NCBI RefSeq assembly: GCF_000936425.1
Contig: NZ_AVFK01000042.1
Span: forward strand, 1 to 53,482
Origin: Skermanella aerolata KACC 11604
Lineage (GTDB): Bacteria; Pseudomonadota; Alphaproteobacteria; Azospirillales; Azospirillaceae
Length of the DNA stretch: 53,482 bases
Reading direction: 5' to 3'
Shown here: positions 10,038-18,522 of the stretch, in pieces
Numbering within the stretch: position 1 is the stretch's first letter
How the letters are laid out: every line of letters starts with the position of its first letter
Notes under the pieces: generated by a model
Databases searched by the model: none
Told to the model about the DNA's origin: nothing
Seen by the model: only the letters and a program-made list of their open reading frames with translations
Program-made: the position numbers and the translations under genes

Positions 10038-10500
10038 TCAATGCGTCCCGATGTCGTGGTCTCCGCCGGATACCAGGATACCATTTTCCGGCGCAACCAA
10101 ATCACAAATTTCACACAAGCTTATGCTTCGCCGCGCCGGTGCGCCACGGCCCTTTTGTATAGAGATATGTCAAATTTTATCTTCTTTGGAGGGATGGCTC
10201 CCGGTGAGCCGGGAGAGGACGGGGTAAATCCTGCCCGGTGCCGATCGGACAGGTAATCGAAGGTCGTAGCCAAAATCATGATGGCGCCTGGAGGTTCCTG
10301 CTCTCTTCGGAATTTTTCGGTGTCAGTTCCCGTCCGGATAGATGTTTCTTCCGGCAAGTTTCGACGCGACAGGCTCTTCGGCGGTATTAATCCGGTGGCC
10401 CCTCGGGACTATTCACCGGCGCTCCATTCGCTCTCATTCTTTTCAGGAATTCTTAATGTAAATGTGACGTGAACCCGCCCCAAGCGATTGCGGAGCCCAC
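10038..10500. other. divergent intergenic region before the polysaccharide sugar transferase
   Basis: No gene was recognised in these 463 nt. There is a hairpin CTCCCGG-TGAG-CCGGGAG at 10198-10215 inside a GC-rich patch (10185-10260), preceded by an AT-rich run (10150-10188). It could be a structured leader or terminator, but no known riboswitch consensus was matched. The stretch 10435-10475 is AT-richer and may carry the promoter of the downstream gene. Confidence 0.4.
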
Positions 10501-11970
10501 ATGTCACTCCAGTTTCCTCACGGCAACGTTGAACTAGACCAAATCAGCGTCGTGAACCGACCCTCCTTCCTGGTCGACCACAGGTCCTTCAGCACGGAAG
10601 TGGTTGCCGTCTGCGATTATCTGGCGCTCGCGATCGCCGGGTCCTTCGTATTGGCGGCACTGCATCCCGGCCAAGGCTCGCCCTGGACCGCCAACCTTTC
10701 CATGCTGGCGATCAGCATGCTCGTCTTCATGCTGTGCGCCCGGATGTTCCGCTCCCATGCCGAGAGTGCATTGAAGGCCCTGCCCGGCCATATCCTGCGG
10801 ACCCTGGCGGCGCTTTGCGCCAGCTTGGTGGTCACATTCGGCCTGCTCAGCGCGCTCGCCGAACCCGGCCATGTCACGCTGCCGATGCTCGGCTGGTGGT
10901 TCCTTGCCGCCGCCTGGCTGATCGTGAGCTGGCGCTGCCTGGTCCTCTGGTTCGCCGGCAAGCGCAGCTTCCGCTCGCTGCTCGCCAAGCGGACGGTGGT
11001 GATCGGATCGGCGCCGTTCCTGCGGGAGATGTCGGCATATTTCGGCGGCCGGACCGATACCGGATACGACCTCGTCGGGACGTTCGACACCGCCAGCGAG
11101 GTCGATCGCGACAGTGCTACACCTTACATCGGCGGCATGGGCAACCTCCGCCATTGGTGCGTCCGCCATCGCATCAGGACCGTCCTGATCGAGAACGCGC
11201 CGGCCAACCCCGCGGCGTCCGAACGCATCCTGACCCTGATCGACGGGCTGGCGGCCGACGTCCGGCTGCTGGGCCGCGCCTCCATCCCGGAGAAGCCGGA
11301 ACAGGCGCTGATCAGCCGGTTCGGCGGCTGGGTGGCGGTGCAGGTCCGGGACAAGCCGGTCCGGAACTGGGACGAACTGGCCAAGCGGACGCTGGACATC
11401 CTGGGATCTGGAGCCCTGATCCTGACGCTGCTGCCGCTGTTCGGCCTGATCGCCGCGGCGATATCCCTGGAAAGCCCCGGCGGCGTCCTGTTCCGCCAGC
11501 GCCGCTTCGGTTTCCAGAACGAGGAGATCAGCGTCCTGAAGTTCCGCTCGATGTATGTCCACAAGCAGGACGTCAGCGGGGCACAGCGGACGACGCGCGG
11601 CGATCCCCGCGTCACCAAGGTCGGCCGCATCCTGCGCCGCACCAGCCTGGACGAGATCCCGCAGCTCTTCAACGTCTTCATGGGGACGATGTCGCTGGTC
11701 GGCCCCCGGCCCCACGCCACGGCTATGAAGGTCGGCGACCAGCTCTACCATGAAGCGGTCGCCCACTACGCCCAGCGTCACCGCGTCAAGCCGGGGATCA
11801 CGGGGCTTGCCCAGATCAACGGCTTCCGGGGTGAAGTCGACAGCATGGAGCATGCCCAGGGTCGGCTCGACAACGACCTGCGCTATCTCGGCAGCTGGTC
11901 GCTGGCCCTGGACATCAAGATCCTCCTGCGGACGGTCGGCTGCGTCTTCGGAGACCGCAACGCCTACTAG
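10501..11970 (+). CDS. exopolysaccharide polyprenyl-phosphate glycosylphosphotransferase
   Basis: A 489-residue initiating enzyme of repeat-unit assembly. It transfers a sugar-1-phosphate, commonly glucose or galactose, from a UDP-sugar to undecaprenyl phosphate on the inner face of the cytoplasmic membrane. There are four N-terminal membrane segments (~30-145), a cytosolic nucleotide-fold region (~160-270), one more membrane segment (~300-322) and the bacterial sugar transferase domain (~295-485). Diagnostic motifs are FRQRRFGF, VLKFRSM, RRTSLDEIPQLFNVF and MSLVGPRPHA. The length fits the WcaJ/PssY class. ATG 10501 has GGAG upstream. A glycosyltransferase follows 85 nt downstream on the same strand. 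Which sugar is used cannot be told from sequence. Confidence 0.94.
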   Translation: MSLQFPHGNVELDQISVVNRPSFLVDHRSFSTEVVAVCDYLALAIAGSFVLAALHPGQGSPWTANLSMLAISMLVFMLCARMFRSHAESALKALPGHILRTLAALCASLVVTFGLLSALAEPGHVTLPMLGWWFLAAAWLIVSWRCLVLWFAGKRSFRSLLAKRTVVIGSAPFLREMSAYFGGRTDTGYDLVGTFDTASEVDRDSATPYIGGMGNLRHWCVRHRIRTVLIENAPANPAASERILTLIDGLAADVRLLGRASIPEKPEQALISRFGGWVAVQVRDKPVRNWDELAKRTLDILGSGALILTLLPLFGLIAAAISLESPGGVLFRQRRFGFQNEEISVLKFRSMYVHKQDVSGAQRTTRGDPRVTKVGRILRRTSLDEIPQLFNVFMGTMSLVGPRPHATAMKVGDQLYHEAVAHYAQRHRVKPGITGLAQINGFRGEVDSMEHAQGRLDNDLRYLGSWSLALDIKILLRTVGCVFGDRNAY

Positions 11971-12055
11971 CCCGCGCTTCCAAGCCCTAACTTTCAAGCC
12001 CTCGTGGCACCCCCTTGGCAAAATCGTCGACGACCAACATACCGGGACACAATAT

Positions 12056-13156
12056 ATGTATCGCATAATTCACGTGCTGAACGACGTCCGCAATCTCGGC
12101 AACGGCATCATCAACGCGGCATTGGATATAGCATGCGGTCAGGCCATGGCGGGCCACGACGTGACCGTGGTGTCGGGCGGTGGAGAATATGAGGAACTGC
12201 TTCGCACGATGGGTATCCGCCATCTGTTCCTGGATCAGAAGCGGTCTCCCGGCACCGTGCTGAAGGCGCTTTACCGCTTCAACGAGATCGTGTCGGCCCA
12301 GAAGCCCGATATCGTCCATTGCCACAACATGACCGGCACCGTGCTGGCGACGATGCTGAAGCCGTTCCACTCCTATTCGGTGGTCGGCCATCTTCACAGC
12401 CTGCATCAGCGCAGTTCGAAGGTGATGCGGATAGCCGACCGGACCATCGCGGTCAGTCGCGAAGTCGGCAACGAGTTCATCAAGCTGGGCCTTCCGGCCC
12501 ACAAGATGCGCTTCGTCGAGAACGCGGTGATCGGCAGCCCCCGCTACAAGGCCTATGGGACCGCCGTGCCGCCGCAACTGGACCAGCCGTCCATCGTCAC
12601 CGTCGCCGGCATGTTCCAGCGCAAGGGCATCACCGAACTGTTGGGCGCTTTCGAAGCGGTGACGCGCACGGTTCCCAAGGCCAGCCTGTACCTGATCGGC
12701 GACGGGCCGGACATGGAGGAGTTCAAGCGGCAGGCGTCGGCTCTGAACAGCCGCGACCGCGTTCATTTCCTGGGCTTCCGCAGCGATTTCCAAGCCTATA
12801 TGCGGCAAGGCAGCGTCTTCGTCCTGGCGTCGCGGCTGGACAGCTTTCCGCTGGTCCTGATCGAGGCGCGCGAGATGGGCTGCACGATCGTCGGCACCGA
12901 AGTCGGCGGCGTTCCGGAGCTGCTTAACTACGGCAAGGCCGGACTGCTGGTGCCGCCGATGGACGTGAATGCGTTGGGCGACGCCCTGGTCACCGCCTTG
13001 ACCGACCGGGAAAAGGCGGCGGAACTGAGCCGGGGCGCCATGGAAGACCTGGACCGCTTCCGGCTGGAGCACATGATCCGGAACGTGGACATGGTCTACA
13101 GCGAACTGGTGGTTGCCCCGCGCGTCGTGACAGCGGGAGCGGCACCTACCAGTTGA
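12056..13156 (+). CDS. glycosyltransferase family 4 protein
   Basis: A 366-residue GT-B fold glycosyltransferase. The N-terminal half starts HVLNDVRNLGNG, and the C-terminal nucleotide-sugar half has VAGMFQRKGITELL, LYLIGDGPDMEEF, VHFLGFRSDF and the EX7E-type stretch SFPLVLIEAREMG followed by EVGGVPELL. It likely adds one residue to the lipid-linked repeat unit made by the upstream initiating transferase. The ATG at 12056 begins where the family similarity begins; the frame continues upstream but overlaps the previous gene. Donor and acceptor are unknown. Confidence 0.9.
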   Translation: MYRIIHVLNDVRNLGNGIINAALDIACGQAMAGHDVTVVSGGGEYEELLRTMGIRHLFLDQKRSPGTVLKALYRFNEIVSAQKPDIVHCHNMTGTVLATMLKPFHSYSVVGHLHSLHQRSSKVMRIADRTIAVSREVGNEFIKLGLPAHKMRFVENAVIGSPRYKAYGTAVPPQLDQPSIVTVAGMFQRKGITELLGAFEAVTRTVPKASLYLIGDGPDMEEFKRQASALNSRDRVHFLGFRSDFQAYMRQGSVFVLASRLDSFPLVLIEAREMGCTIVGTEVGGVPELLNYGKAGLLVPPMDVNALGDALVTALTDREKAAELSRGAMEDLDRFRLEHMIRNVDMVYSELVVAPRVVTAGAAPTS

Positions 13157-13170
13157 AGACCCGAGGATCT

Positions 13171-13206
13171 TGACGGGCAGCCCCGCTCCCCGCCGGGGTC
13201 CCGTCA
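13171..13206. terminator. hairpin between convergent genes
   Basis: TGACGGG...CCCCG pairs with CGGGG...CCCGTCA around a GC-rich loop, between the glycosyltransferase and the convergent hybrid kinase. It overlaps the kinase stop codon. It probably terminates in both directions, though no clear T-run follows. Confidence 0.5.
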
Positions 13207-16050
13207 GCCGGCGGCCGGCTGCGCTATCAGTCCGCTCACGGCATTGAGCAGGTTGTTGGCGTTGACCGGCTTGCCCAGCACGGGCGCCTCCGGGTGGAGC
13301 GCTCCGGCGGTAGCGCCGCTGTGATAGCCGGTACAGAACAGGAAGGGCACGCCCATGCCCTTCAGCACCGCGGCCACCGGATCCACCGTGGCGCCGAACA
13401 GGTTGACGTCGAGGATGGCGGCATCGGGGGGACCGGACCTGAGAAGGTCGAGCGCATCTTCGACCCGGCCGACGGGACCGAGGACGATATATCCGGCGTC
13501 TTCCAGCAACTGCTGGAGCGCCATCGCGGTCAGCGCCTCGTCTTCCACCACGAGAACCCGGCGGCCGACATGCGCCGGCAACTGGACCGGGGGCTTGATG
13601 ACGCTCATGGCCGGGATCTCCGTCACGCCGCTGGCCTGCCAGGTGTCGCCCGGAATGGACAGCTGGCAGAACAGCCCGTCCGGAGGCCAGAGCAGATCGA
13701 GCGTTCCGCCCAGCTGCGACTCCACGACCTGACGAAGCAGGACGGTGCCGAAACCATGGCGCTCCGGCTCTCCGGTGATCGGAGGACCGCCGTATTCCTG
13801 CCATTCCAGCGACAGCGACTCTCCAGGCGTCACATAGGACCAGGCGATGCTCAGCCTGCCCTCCTCCACCGACAGGGCACCATGCTTGAGTGCGTTTGTC
13901 GTCAGCTCGTGCAGCGCCAGCGAAACCGCCTGCGTCGCTTCGGGGCGCAACGAGATCGGCGGACCCGAAAGATCCACCCTTTCGTCGGCATAGGCCACAA
14001 GCTCGTCGGTCAGCAGGCGCTGGAGGTCCGCTCCGGACCATTTGGCGTCCGCCAGCAGGGAGTGGGCACGCGCCATCGCCTGGATGCGTCCATCGACCGC
14101 TTGTGAGAACTTGACCGGGTCATCGGAACGCGACAGGTGGACGATGGACTGGACGACCATGAGAGCGTTCTTGGCGCGGTGATCGACTTCCCGCATCAGC
14201 AGCTTGATGCGCTCCTCTCCGTCCCGCCGTTCGGTGATATCCGCAGCCATGCTCATCACCAGCCGGCGGCCGCTCCTGTCCTCGCCGACCGGAGCGGAGC
14301 GGAATGCCCAGGTGCGGGCCTTCCCTTCGGCTGTACGGATAAGGTACTCGCCCTCGTCGACCGGCTTGTCCAGCAGGAAGAGCCGGTCGACGTCCGACTT
14401 GACGCTTTTTCTCTGCTCGCTTTTTCCCGAGCCATAGGCGCGCTCGACCCAGTCATCCATGGTGGCGAGTTCTTCCCGGCTGTAGCCGGTGATGTCCAGC
14501 CATGTTCGGCTGATGTGCAGGACTTCCCCGTCCTCGGCATGCACGATCACGGGGAAGGGAGCTCCCTCCACGATCCGGCGCAGACGGTCGCGCTCCTCCT
14601 CGACTTCGTGCTCGGCGGCGCGACGCGCGGAGATATTGCGCATGATGCCCGTGAAGAACTTCTTCCCGTTTGGCCCACGCCATTCGGCGATCGACAGCTC
14701 CAGCGGAAACAGCGACCCGTCCTTGCGGCACCCCTGGACTTCGCGGCCGATGCCGATGATCCGCTTGGTTCCCGTCCGGAGGTAGTTTGCGATGTAGCCG
14801 TCATGAAGATCGCGATGTTCGTCGCCTGTCAGGAGAGAGACGTTGTCGCCGATCAGTTCGTCCATGGTATAGCCGAAGGTTTTGGCTGCGGCGGGATTGA
14901 CGGCCTGAATGATGCCGGCAACGTCGATCACCACCATGGCGTCCACCGCCGTTTCGAAGATCGCCCGGTGCTGGCTTTCGCTGGCTTGCAGGGCTCGTTC
15001 ACGCATATCCAGCGCCGAGGCCATGGCGTTGAAATCATCCGCCAAGGCCGCGAACTCGCCGGCGGAAGGGGCGATGTCCGCGCGGGCGGCAAGATCGCCG
15101 GCCCGCAGCCGGAGGGCCACGTCGGCAAGCCTCGCTGCCGGTTCTTTGACGTATCGTTCACCGACCCACATTATGGCGATCGCCGTTCCGGCCGTCAGGG
15201 TAAGCAGTATCAGCAACGCGATGTTGCGATCGTTCTTTATCTGATGCAGTGCGATGGAGTTGTCGACGGTCAGGGCGGTGAACAGGCCCTGCTGCCCGAC
15301 GGAAGCGGGCGAATAGGCTACCAGCCGTTCCGTGCCGTCCGGATACATTATGTTGTCGATACCTTGGCTGTTCCGGCCCAGTAGAGACATGAACGAATCC
15401 GGAAGCTTGCTGCCCATCCCGTTGGATACGTGTGGGATCTGAGTGATTATCTGTCCATCCCGGTCAGCCACGGTCATCGTGAAAGATGGCGGCAACGGTT
15501 TGGCAGCCAGATAGTCGTCAAGCCATTCGAGATTGAGCAGGGCCGTCACGGCACCCGAAACGGCACCGCTTTCTGAATTCCAGTAGGGGATTGAAAATGG
15601 CAGCGCCAAATCTTGTTTGGTTCGAGGAAGTATTTGTCCGCCGATGAAGAACTCGGTTCCTGCCAAGGCGGCCTTGACATGCTCCCGCATGGATATGTCT
15701 ATGCCGACTGCCGACGAGTTCGTCGAACACGTAATCGTGCCCGCTGCATCGGTGACATAGAGATCAAGGTTGGGCGGGTATTCTCTTTTCAGGCGGATCA
15801 TCATCGCCTGGCACTGCGTCCAGTCCTGAGCGATGATCACTGGGGTCTGCCTTACCGTCACCATAAGGCGCCTGATCCCGGCAATGGTACTGGCTTGCTC
15901 GTCCTCGGTCAGTTGCAGCAGCCGCTGCGCTTCCGCAAACGTCGCAAGCATTTGCTGATTTTCGAGGCGAAAAGCTGAATAAATCTGCAATGCAGATATC
16001 GGGACAAGCGCCAGACTGACCACAATGAGAAGGCGATGCGGCAATTTCAT
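13204..16050 (-). CDS. membrane-bound hybrid sensor kinase (HAMP-PAS-PAS-HWE kinase-REC)
   Basis: A 948-residue two-component sensor. An N-terminal membrane segment (~7-25), a periplasmic Cache-like sensing region (~35-275) and a second membrane segment (~277-297) are followed by HAMP (~300-355), PAS (~365-480, with a NPAAAKTFGY motif), a second PAS (~490-605), an HWE/HisKA_2 kinase region with the H-box REVDHRAKNAL and the N-box HELTTNALKHG, and a C-terminal receiver (~830-940, VLVVEDEALTA and AILDVNLFG with the phospho-acceptor Asp). The HWE class is typical of alphaproteobacteria, often in light and general stress signalling. It faces the glycosyltransferase gene within the polysaccharide locus, so control of that locus is possible but unproven. 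The ligand is unknown. Confidence 0.92.
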   Translation of the reverse strand: MKLPHRLLIVVSLALVPISALQIYSAFRLENQQMLATFAEAQRLLQLTEDEQASTIAGIRRLMVTVRQTPVIIAQDWTQCQAMMIRLKREYPPNLDLYVTDAAGTITCSTNSSAVGIDISMREHVKAALAGTEFFIGGQILPRTKQDLALPFSIPYWNSESGAVSGAVTALLNLEWLDDYLAAKPLPPSFTMTVADRDGQIITQIPHVSNGMGSKLPDSFMSLLGRNSQGIDNIMYPDGTERLVAYSPASVGQQGLFTALTVDNSIALHQIKNDRNIALLILLTLTAGTAIAIMWVGERYVKEPAARLADVALRLRAGDLAARADIAPSAGEFAALADDFNAMASALDMRERALQASESQHRAIFETAVDAMVVIDVAGIIQAVNPAAAKTFGYTMDELIGDNVSLLTGDEHRDLHDGYIANYLRTGTKRIIGIGREVQGCRKDGSLFPLELSIAEWRGPNGKKFFTGIMRNISARRAAEHEVEEERDRLRRIVEGAPFPVIVHAEDGEVLHISRTWLDITGYSREELATMDDWVERAYGSGKSEQRKSVKSDVDRLFLLDKPVDEGEYLIRTAEGKARTWAFRSAPVGEDRSGRRLVMSMAADITERRDGEERIKLLMREVDHRAKNALMVVQSIVHLSRSDDPVKFSQAVDGRIQAMARAHSLLADAKWSGADLQRLLTDELVAYADERVDLSGPPISLRPEATQAVSLALHELTTNALKHGALSVEEGRLSIAWSYVTPGESLSLEWQEYGGPPITGEPERHGFGTVLLRQVVESQLGGTLDLLWPPDGLFCQLSIPGDTWQASGVTEIPAMSVIKPPVQLPAHVGRRVLVVEDEALTAMALQQLLEDAGYIVLGPVGRVEDALDLLRSGPPDAAILDVNLFGATVDPVAAVLKGMGVPFLFCTGYHSGATAGALHPEAPVLGKPVNANNLLNAVSGLIAQPAAG

Positions 16051-16380
16051 GAATATGGCTGCCTTCCGGATTCATTCGGAAGATAACTATTTGTTCGATG
16101 GCGAACTATTTTCATCATGTGCCTGCGTACTGATCTAAGTCATACAATGTAACAAACAGAACAATCAGTATAGTCTTTGCTCTCGTTCAAATTGGATATC
16201 CATGTGAAAATGTTTCAACGATAGTGAGATTCCGTATAAGACGTAAGCGATAAAATCGCCCGATCGAACTATAACTAGGGTCCGTCAAGGTCAGCAGGCA
16301 CTGGAAGGCAAAGCGCTGCAACCCCGCCGGCCTGATGGCCGGCGGGGTTGCAGCGCTGACTCCGACGCTGTGGGACGGGC
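16051..16380. other. intergenic region with AT-rich promoter-like stretch
   Basis: No gene was found in this 330-nt gap. It lies upstream of the hybrid kinase and downstream of the minus-strand glycosyltransferase set. Bases 16080-16260 are AT-rich and likely contain the kinase promoter. The right end holds the large hairpin listed separately. Confidence 0.45.
16312..16357 (-). terminator. 21-bp perfect stem, terminator-like hairpin
   Basis: Two exactly complementary 21-nt arms (16312-16332 and 16337-16357) flank a TGAT loop. It sits just downstream of the last minus-strand glycosyltransferase gene (stop at 16381). On the minus strand it is followed by CTTTGCC rather than a long T-run. The most likely role is a transcript end or 3' stabiliser for the polysaccharide operon. 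Confidence 0.65.
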
Positions 16381-17517
16381 TTACCCGGCCATCGCGCGGA
16401 TGTTGTCGGCGCGCGGTACTTCGCGCCCGATCAGGCCGAGGAAGCGCTCGGCCACGGGAACCGGGCTATAGTGCTTGAGCGCGAAGGCGCGGCCCTGGGC
16501 CGAAATCCGCTCCAGCACCTCCGGTTCGGCGATGATCCGGTCCACCGCGTCCTGGGGACGGTCGAAGTCGATGCCGATATAGTGTTCCCAGTTGACCGGC
16601 TTGACCGGCAGCGCCATGCCGTACTTGTCGAAATCGGCATGGATGCTGACGCAGCCGGCCGCCATCGCTTCCCAGAAGCGCCAGCTGTCCCACATGGTGA
16701 TGCGGGTGCTGCGGGTGTCGAACCGGCGCATCAGGCGCCACAGCAGGACGAACAGCGGGCTCGACTGATCGTGCGGCCAGGACGGGATGAACCAGCCGCA
16801 GAACGACGAGGTCGCCGTAACCGACATCAGCTCCTCGTAGAAGACCGGAGTGTGGCGCCGGCCGGTCTGCTTCCACATCATGTTGTGGTAGGCTTCTTCC
16901 GGAGTCCCCATCGCGGAGAACGTGGCGGGAAGTGCGGCGTCCGAGATCGGGTAGAAGACGTCCTGGGCGGCCTGCCGGACCGATTGCATCTTGCCGATGT
17001 GGCGGAAGTTGTAGCGCAGCGTCCGTTCACGGCTGGCGAATGGCGGCACGTTGGTCAGCTCGCGGATCTGGCGCTGCGCCAGCCCCAGCGCCCACGGCTT
17101 GACGTTGGACGGCAGCGCCTGGTCCACCGACCGGTGGGCGCTGAGGACCAGATCGAACTTTTCGGCGAAGAGCGTCGACAGCCGGCGCTGGTCGGCGCTG
17201 CTGTGATCGGTGTGATGCATGAAGATCCTGACCTGATTCGGATTGGGCTTCAGTTTCCGGATCAGCTCGAGGCCGTCGTAGTATTGAACCAGTCCCGACT
17301 CGACCAGCATGATGTCGCAATCGTCGGGCCCAACCCGCGGGTCGTATTTGAACAGGGTCTCGTTGGTCTGCGCCGAGGTCCTCCAATAGGGACGCGGGGC
17401 ATAAAGGGAAAAGCCGAGCGCAGCCAAGCCCTCGCAGAGGGCTATGGCGACGTGCGGATATGTCGTTGCCTGAGGATCGGTCTCGATGGGCGGAGTGTGA
17501 AAATACACGCTCGGCAT
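16381..17517 (-). CDS. putative glycosyltransferase
   Basis: A 378-residue protein that reads as a cytosolic GT-B-like glycosyltransferase. The C-terminal half has TMWDSWRFWEAMAAGCVSIH, a variant of the donor-binding glycosyltransferase stretch, followed by a DFDRPQDAV segment and a typical terminal helix. The N-terminal half (MPSVYFHTPPIETDPQATTY) is not close to the usual GT4 start. It is the last gene of the minus-strand set, 36 nt after the GT2 gene, and ends before a strong hairpin. Its place in the locus supports a role in side-chain or repeat-unit assembly. Donor and linkage are unknown. Confidence 0.7.
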   Translation of the reverse strand: MPSVYFHTPPIETDPQATTYPHVAIALCEGLAALGFSLYAPRPYWRTSAQTNETLFKYDPRVGPDDCDIMLVESGLVQYYDGLELIRKLKPNPNQVRIFMHHTDHSSADQRRLSTLFAEKFDLVLSAHRSVDQALPSNVKPWALGLAQRQIRELTNVPPFASRERTLRYNFRHIGKMQSVRQAAQDVFYPISDAALPATFSAMGTPEEAYHNMMWKQTGRRHTPVFYEELMSVTATSSFCGWFIPSWPHDQSSPLFVLLWRLMRRFDTRSTRITMWDSWRFWEAMAAGCVSIHADFDKYGMALPVKPVNWEHYIGIDFDRPQDAVDRIIAEPEVLERISAQGRAFALKHYSPVPVAERFLGLIGREVPRADNIRAMAG

Positions 17518-17553
17518 GGAATGCTCCAGTGGTTGAAATACGAGATGACTGGA

Positions 17554-18522
17554 TCAGGATCGCAGCCGGGATTTCAGGGACCGCACCATGCCGGGGGAAG
17601 CGATCAGCATGATGTGGTAAAGCGCCTGGGCCAGCTTCGGGCTTTCCCAGTACGAGGACGAGAACAGAAGCTTCAGCGAGGCGAGACGCTGGTGGACTCG
17701 GGCATGCTCGCTTACCGCGATCGGGACGTGCCGGGCGATCGCTCGCCGGATCGCCTCGGTTTCCTCCGGCGTGCGCGGCTGAAGGGCTTTCAGGATGCGC
17801 AGGGCAGCGATGCCGGTGCTGCTGTCCTTCGAAATCTGAGCGCCCCAGACACGATAGGTGGAAACATAGTCGTCCACGAGGACGAAGCTCCCGACCGCGG
17901 GAGACAGGGCGACCCGGATGCCGAAATCGTAGTCGCAGGCATCCTTGACCTCGCCATAGCTGTCGTACAGCACATGCCGGGCGATCTCGCCCCTCAGCAG
18001 GAAGGCGTTGTTCGGGAACTGGCCGCTGACGGCGCTGGCCAGGCGGGAGGTCTGGGGTCCGGCAAGCTCCGCCGTCCGCCCGAAGTCGCGGTTGGACGCG
18101 GCGGAGGCCTTCCAGTCGAAGTTGCCGTCCTGATCGACCACGGCCTGCAACCCGAAAGCCGCGATCGCGTCCGGATACCTCTGCACGGCATCGAACAGCC
18201 GGCCCAGCGCACCGCGGAGAAGGTAGTCGTCATCGTGAAGGATGACGACCCAGTCTCCCCGGCTGGACTTGAGCAGCCGGTTGACGTTGTCCGCCTGCCC
18301 CAGCCTGACAGGGTTGGGAAGGTAGCGCACCGTCAGGCCTTCGTCGCGGGGAAGCGATGCGACGAAGGTGTCGTTCTCCTCGTTAGGCGAGTCGTCGCCG
18401 ACCAGAATCTCCAAGGGCCGGTGGTCCTGCTCCAGGACCGACTTGACGGCGGCCTGGAGATAGACCGAGCGGCCGAAAGTCGGTATGCAGACGCTGATCA
18501 GCTTTTTCATGTCGGCCGCCAT
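17554..18522 (-). CDS. glycosyltransferase family 2 protein
   Basis: A 322-residue GT-A fold inverting glycosyltransferase. It has the family start ISVCIPTFGRSVYLQAAVKSV, the nucleotide-binding EILVGDDSP, and DWVVILHDDDYLL carrying the metal-binding DxD equivalent. ATG 18522 overlaps the stop of the upstream aminotransferase as TGATG, so translation is probably coupled; an alternative ATG follows at 18510. It likely works on the same repeat unit as the amino sugar made by the upstream enzyme. The substrate is unknown. Confidence 0.88.
   Translation of the reverse strand: MAADMKKLISVCIPTFGRSVYLQAAVKSVLEQDHRPLEILVGDDSPNEENDTFVASLPRDEGLTVRYLPNPVRLGQADNVNRLLKSSRGDWVVILHDDDYLLRGALGRLFDAVQRYPDAIAAFGLQAVVDQDGNFDWKASAASNRDFGRTAELAGPQTSRLASAVSGQFPNNAFLLRGEIARHVLYDSYGEVKDACDYDFGIRVALSPAVGSFVLVDDYVSTYRVWGAQISKDSSTGIAALRILKALQPRTPEETEAIRRAIARHVPIAVSEHARVHQRLASLKLLFSSSYWESPKLAQALYHIMLIASPGMVRSLKSRLRS

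Noticed and set aside
9496-10041. 181-codon minus-strand frame near the small membrane protein
   Set aside because: It overlaps the end of the EAL domain and is Arg/Pro-rich. The 105-residue frame with two membrane helices is a better candidate.
10121-10357. 78-codon minus-strand frame upstream of the sugar transferase
   Set aside because: No ribosome-binding site, no family resemblance, and it covers the hairpin-rich leader.
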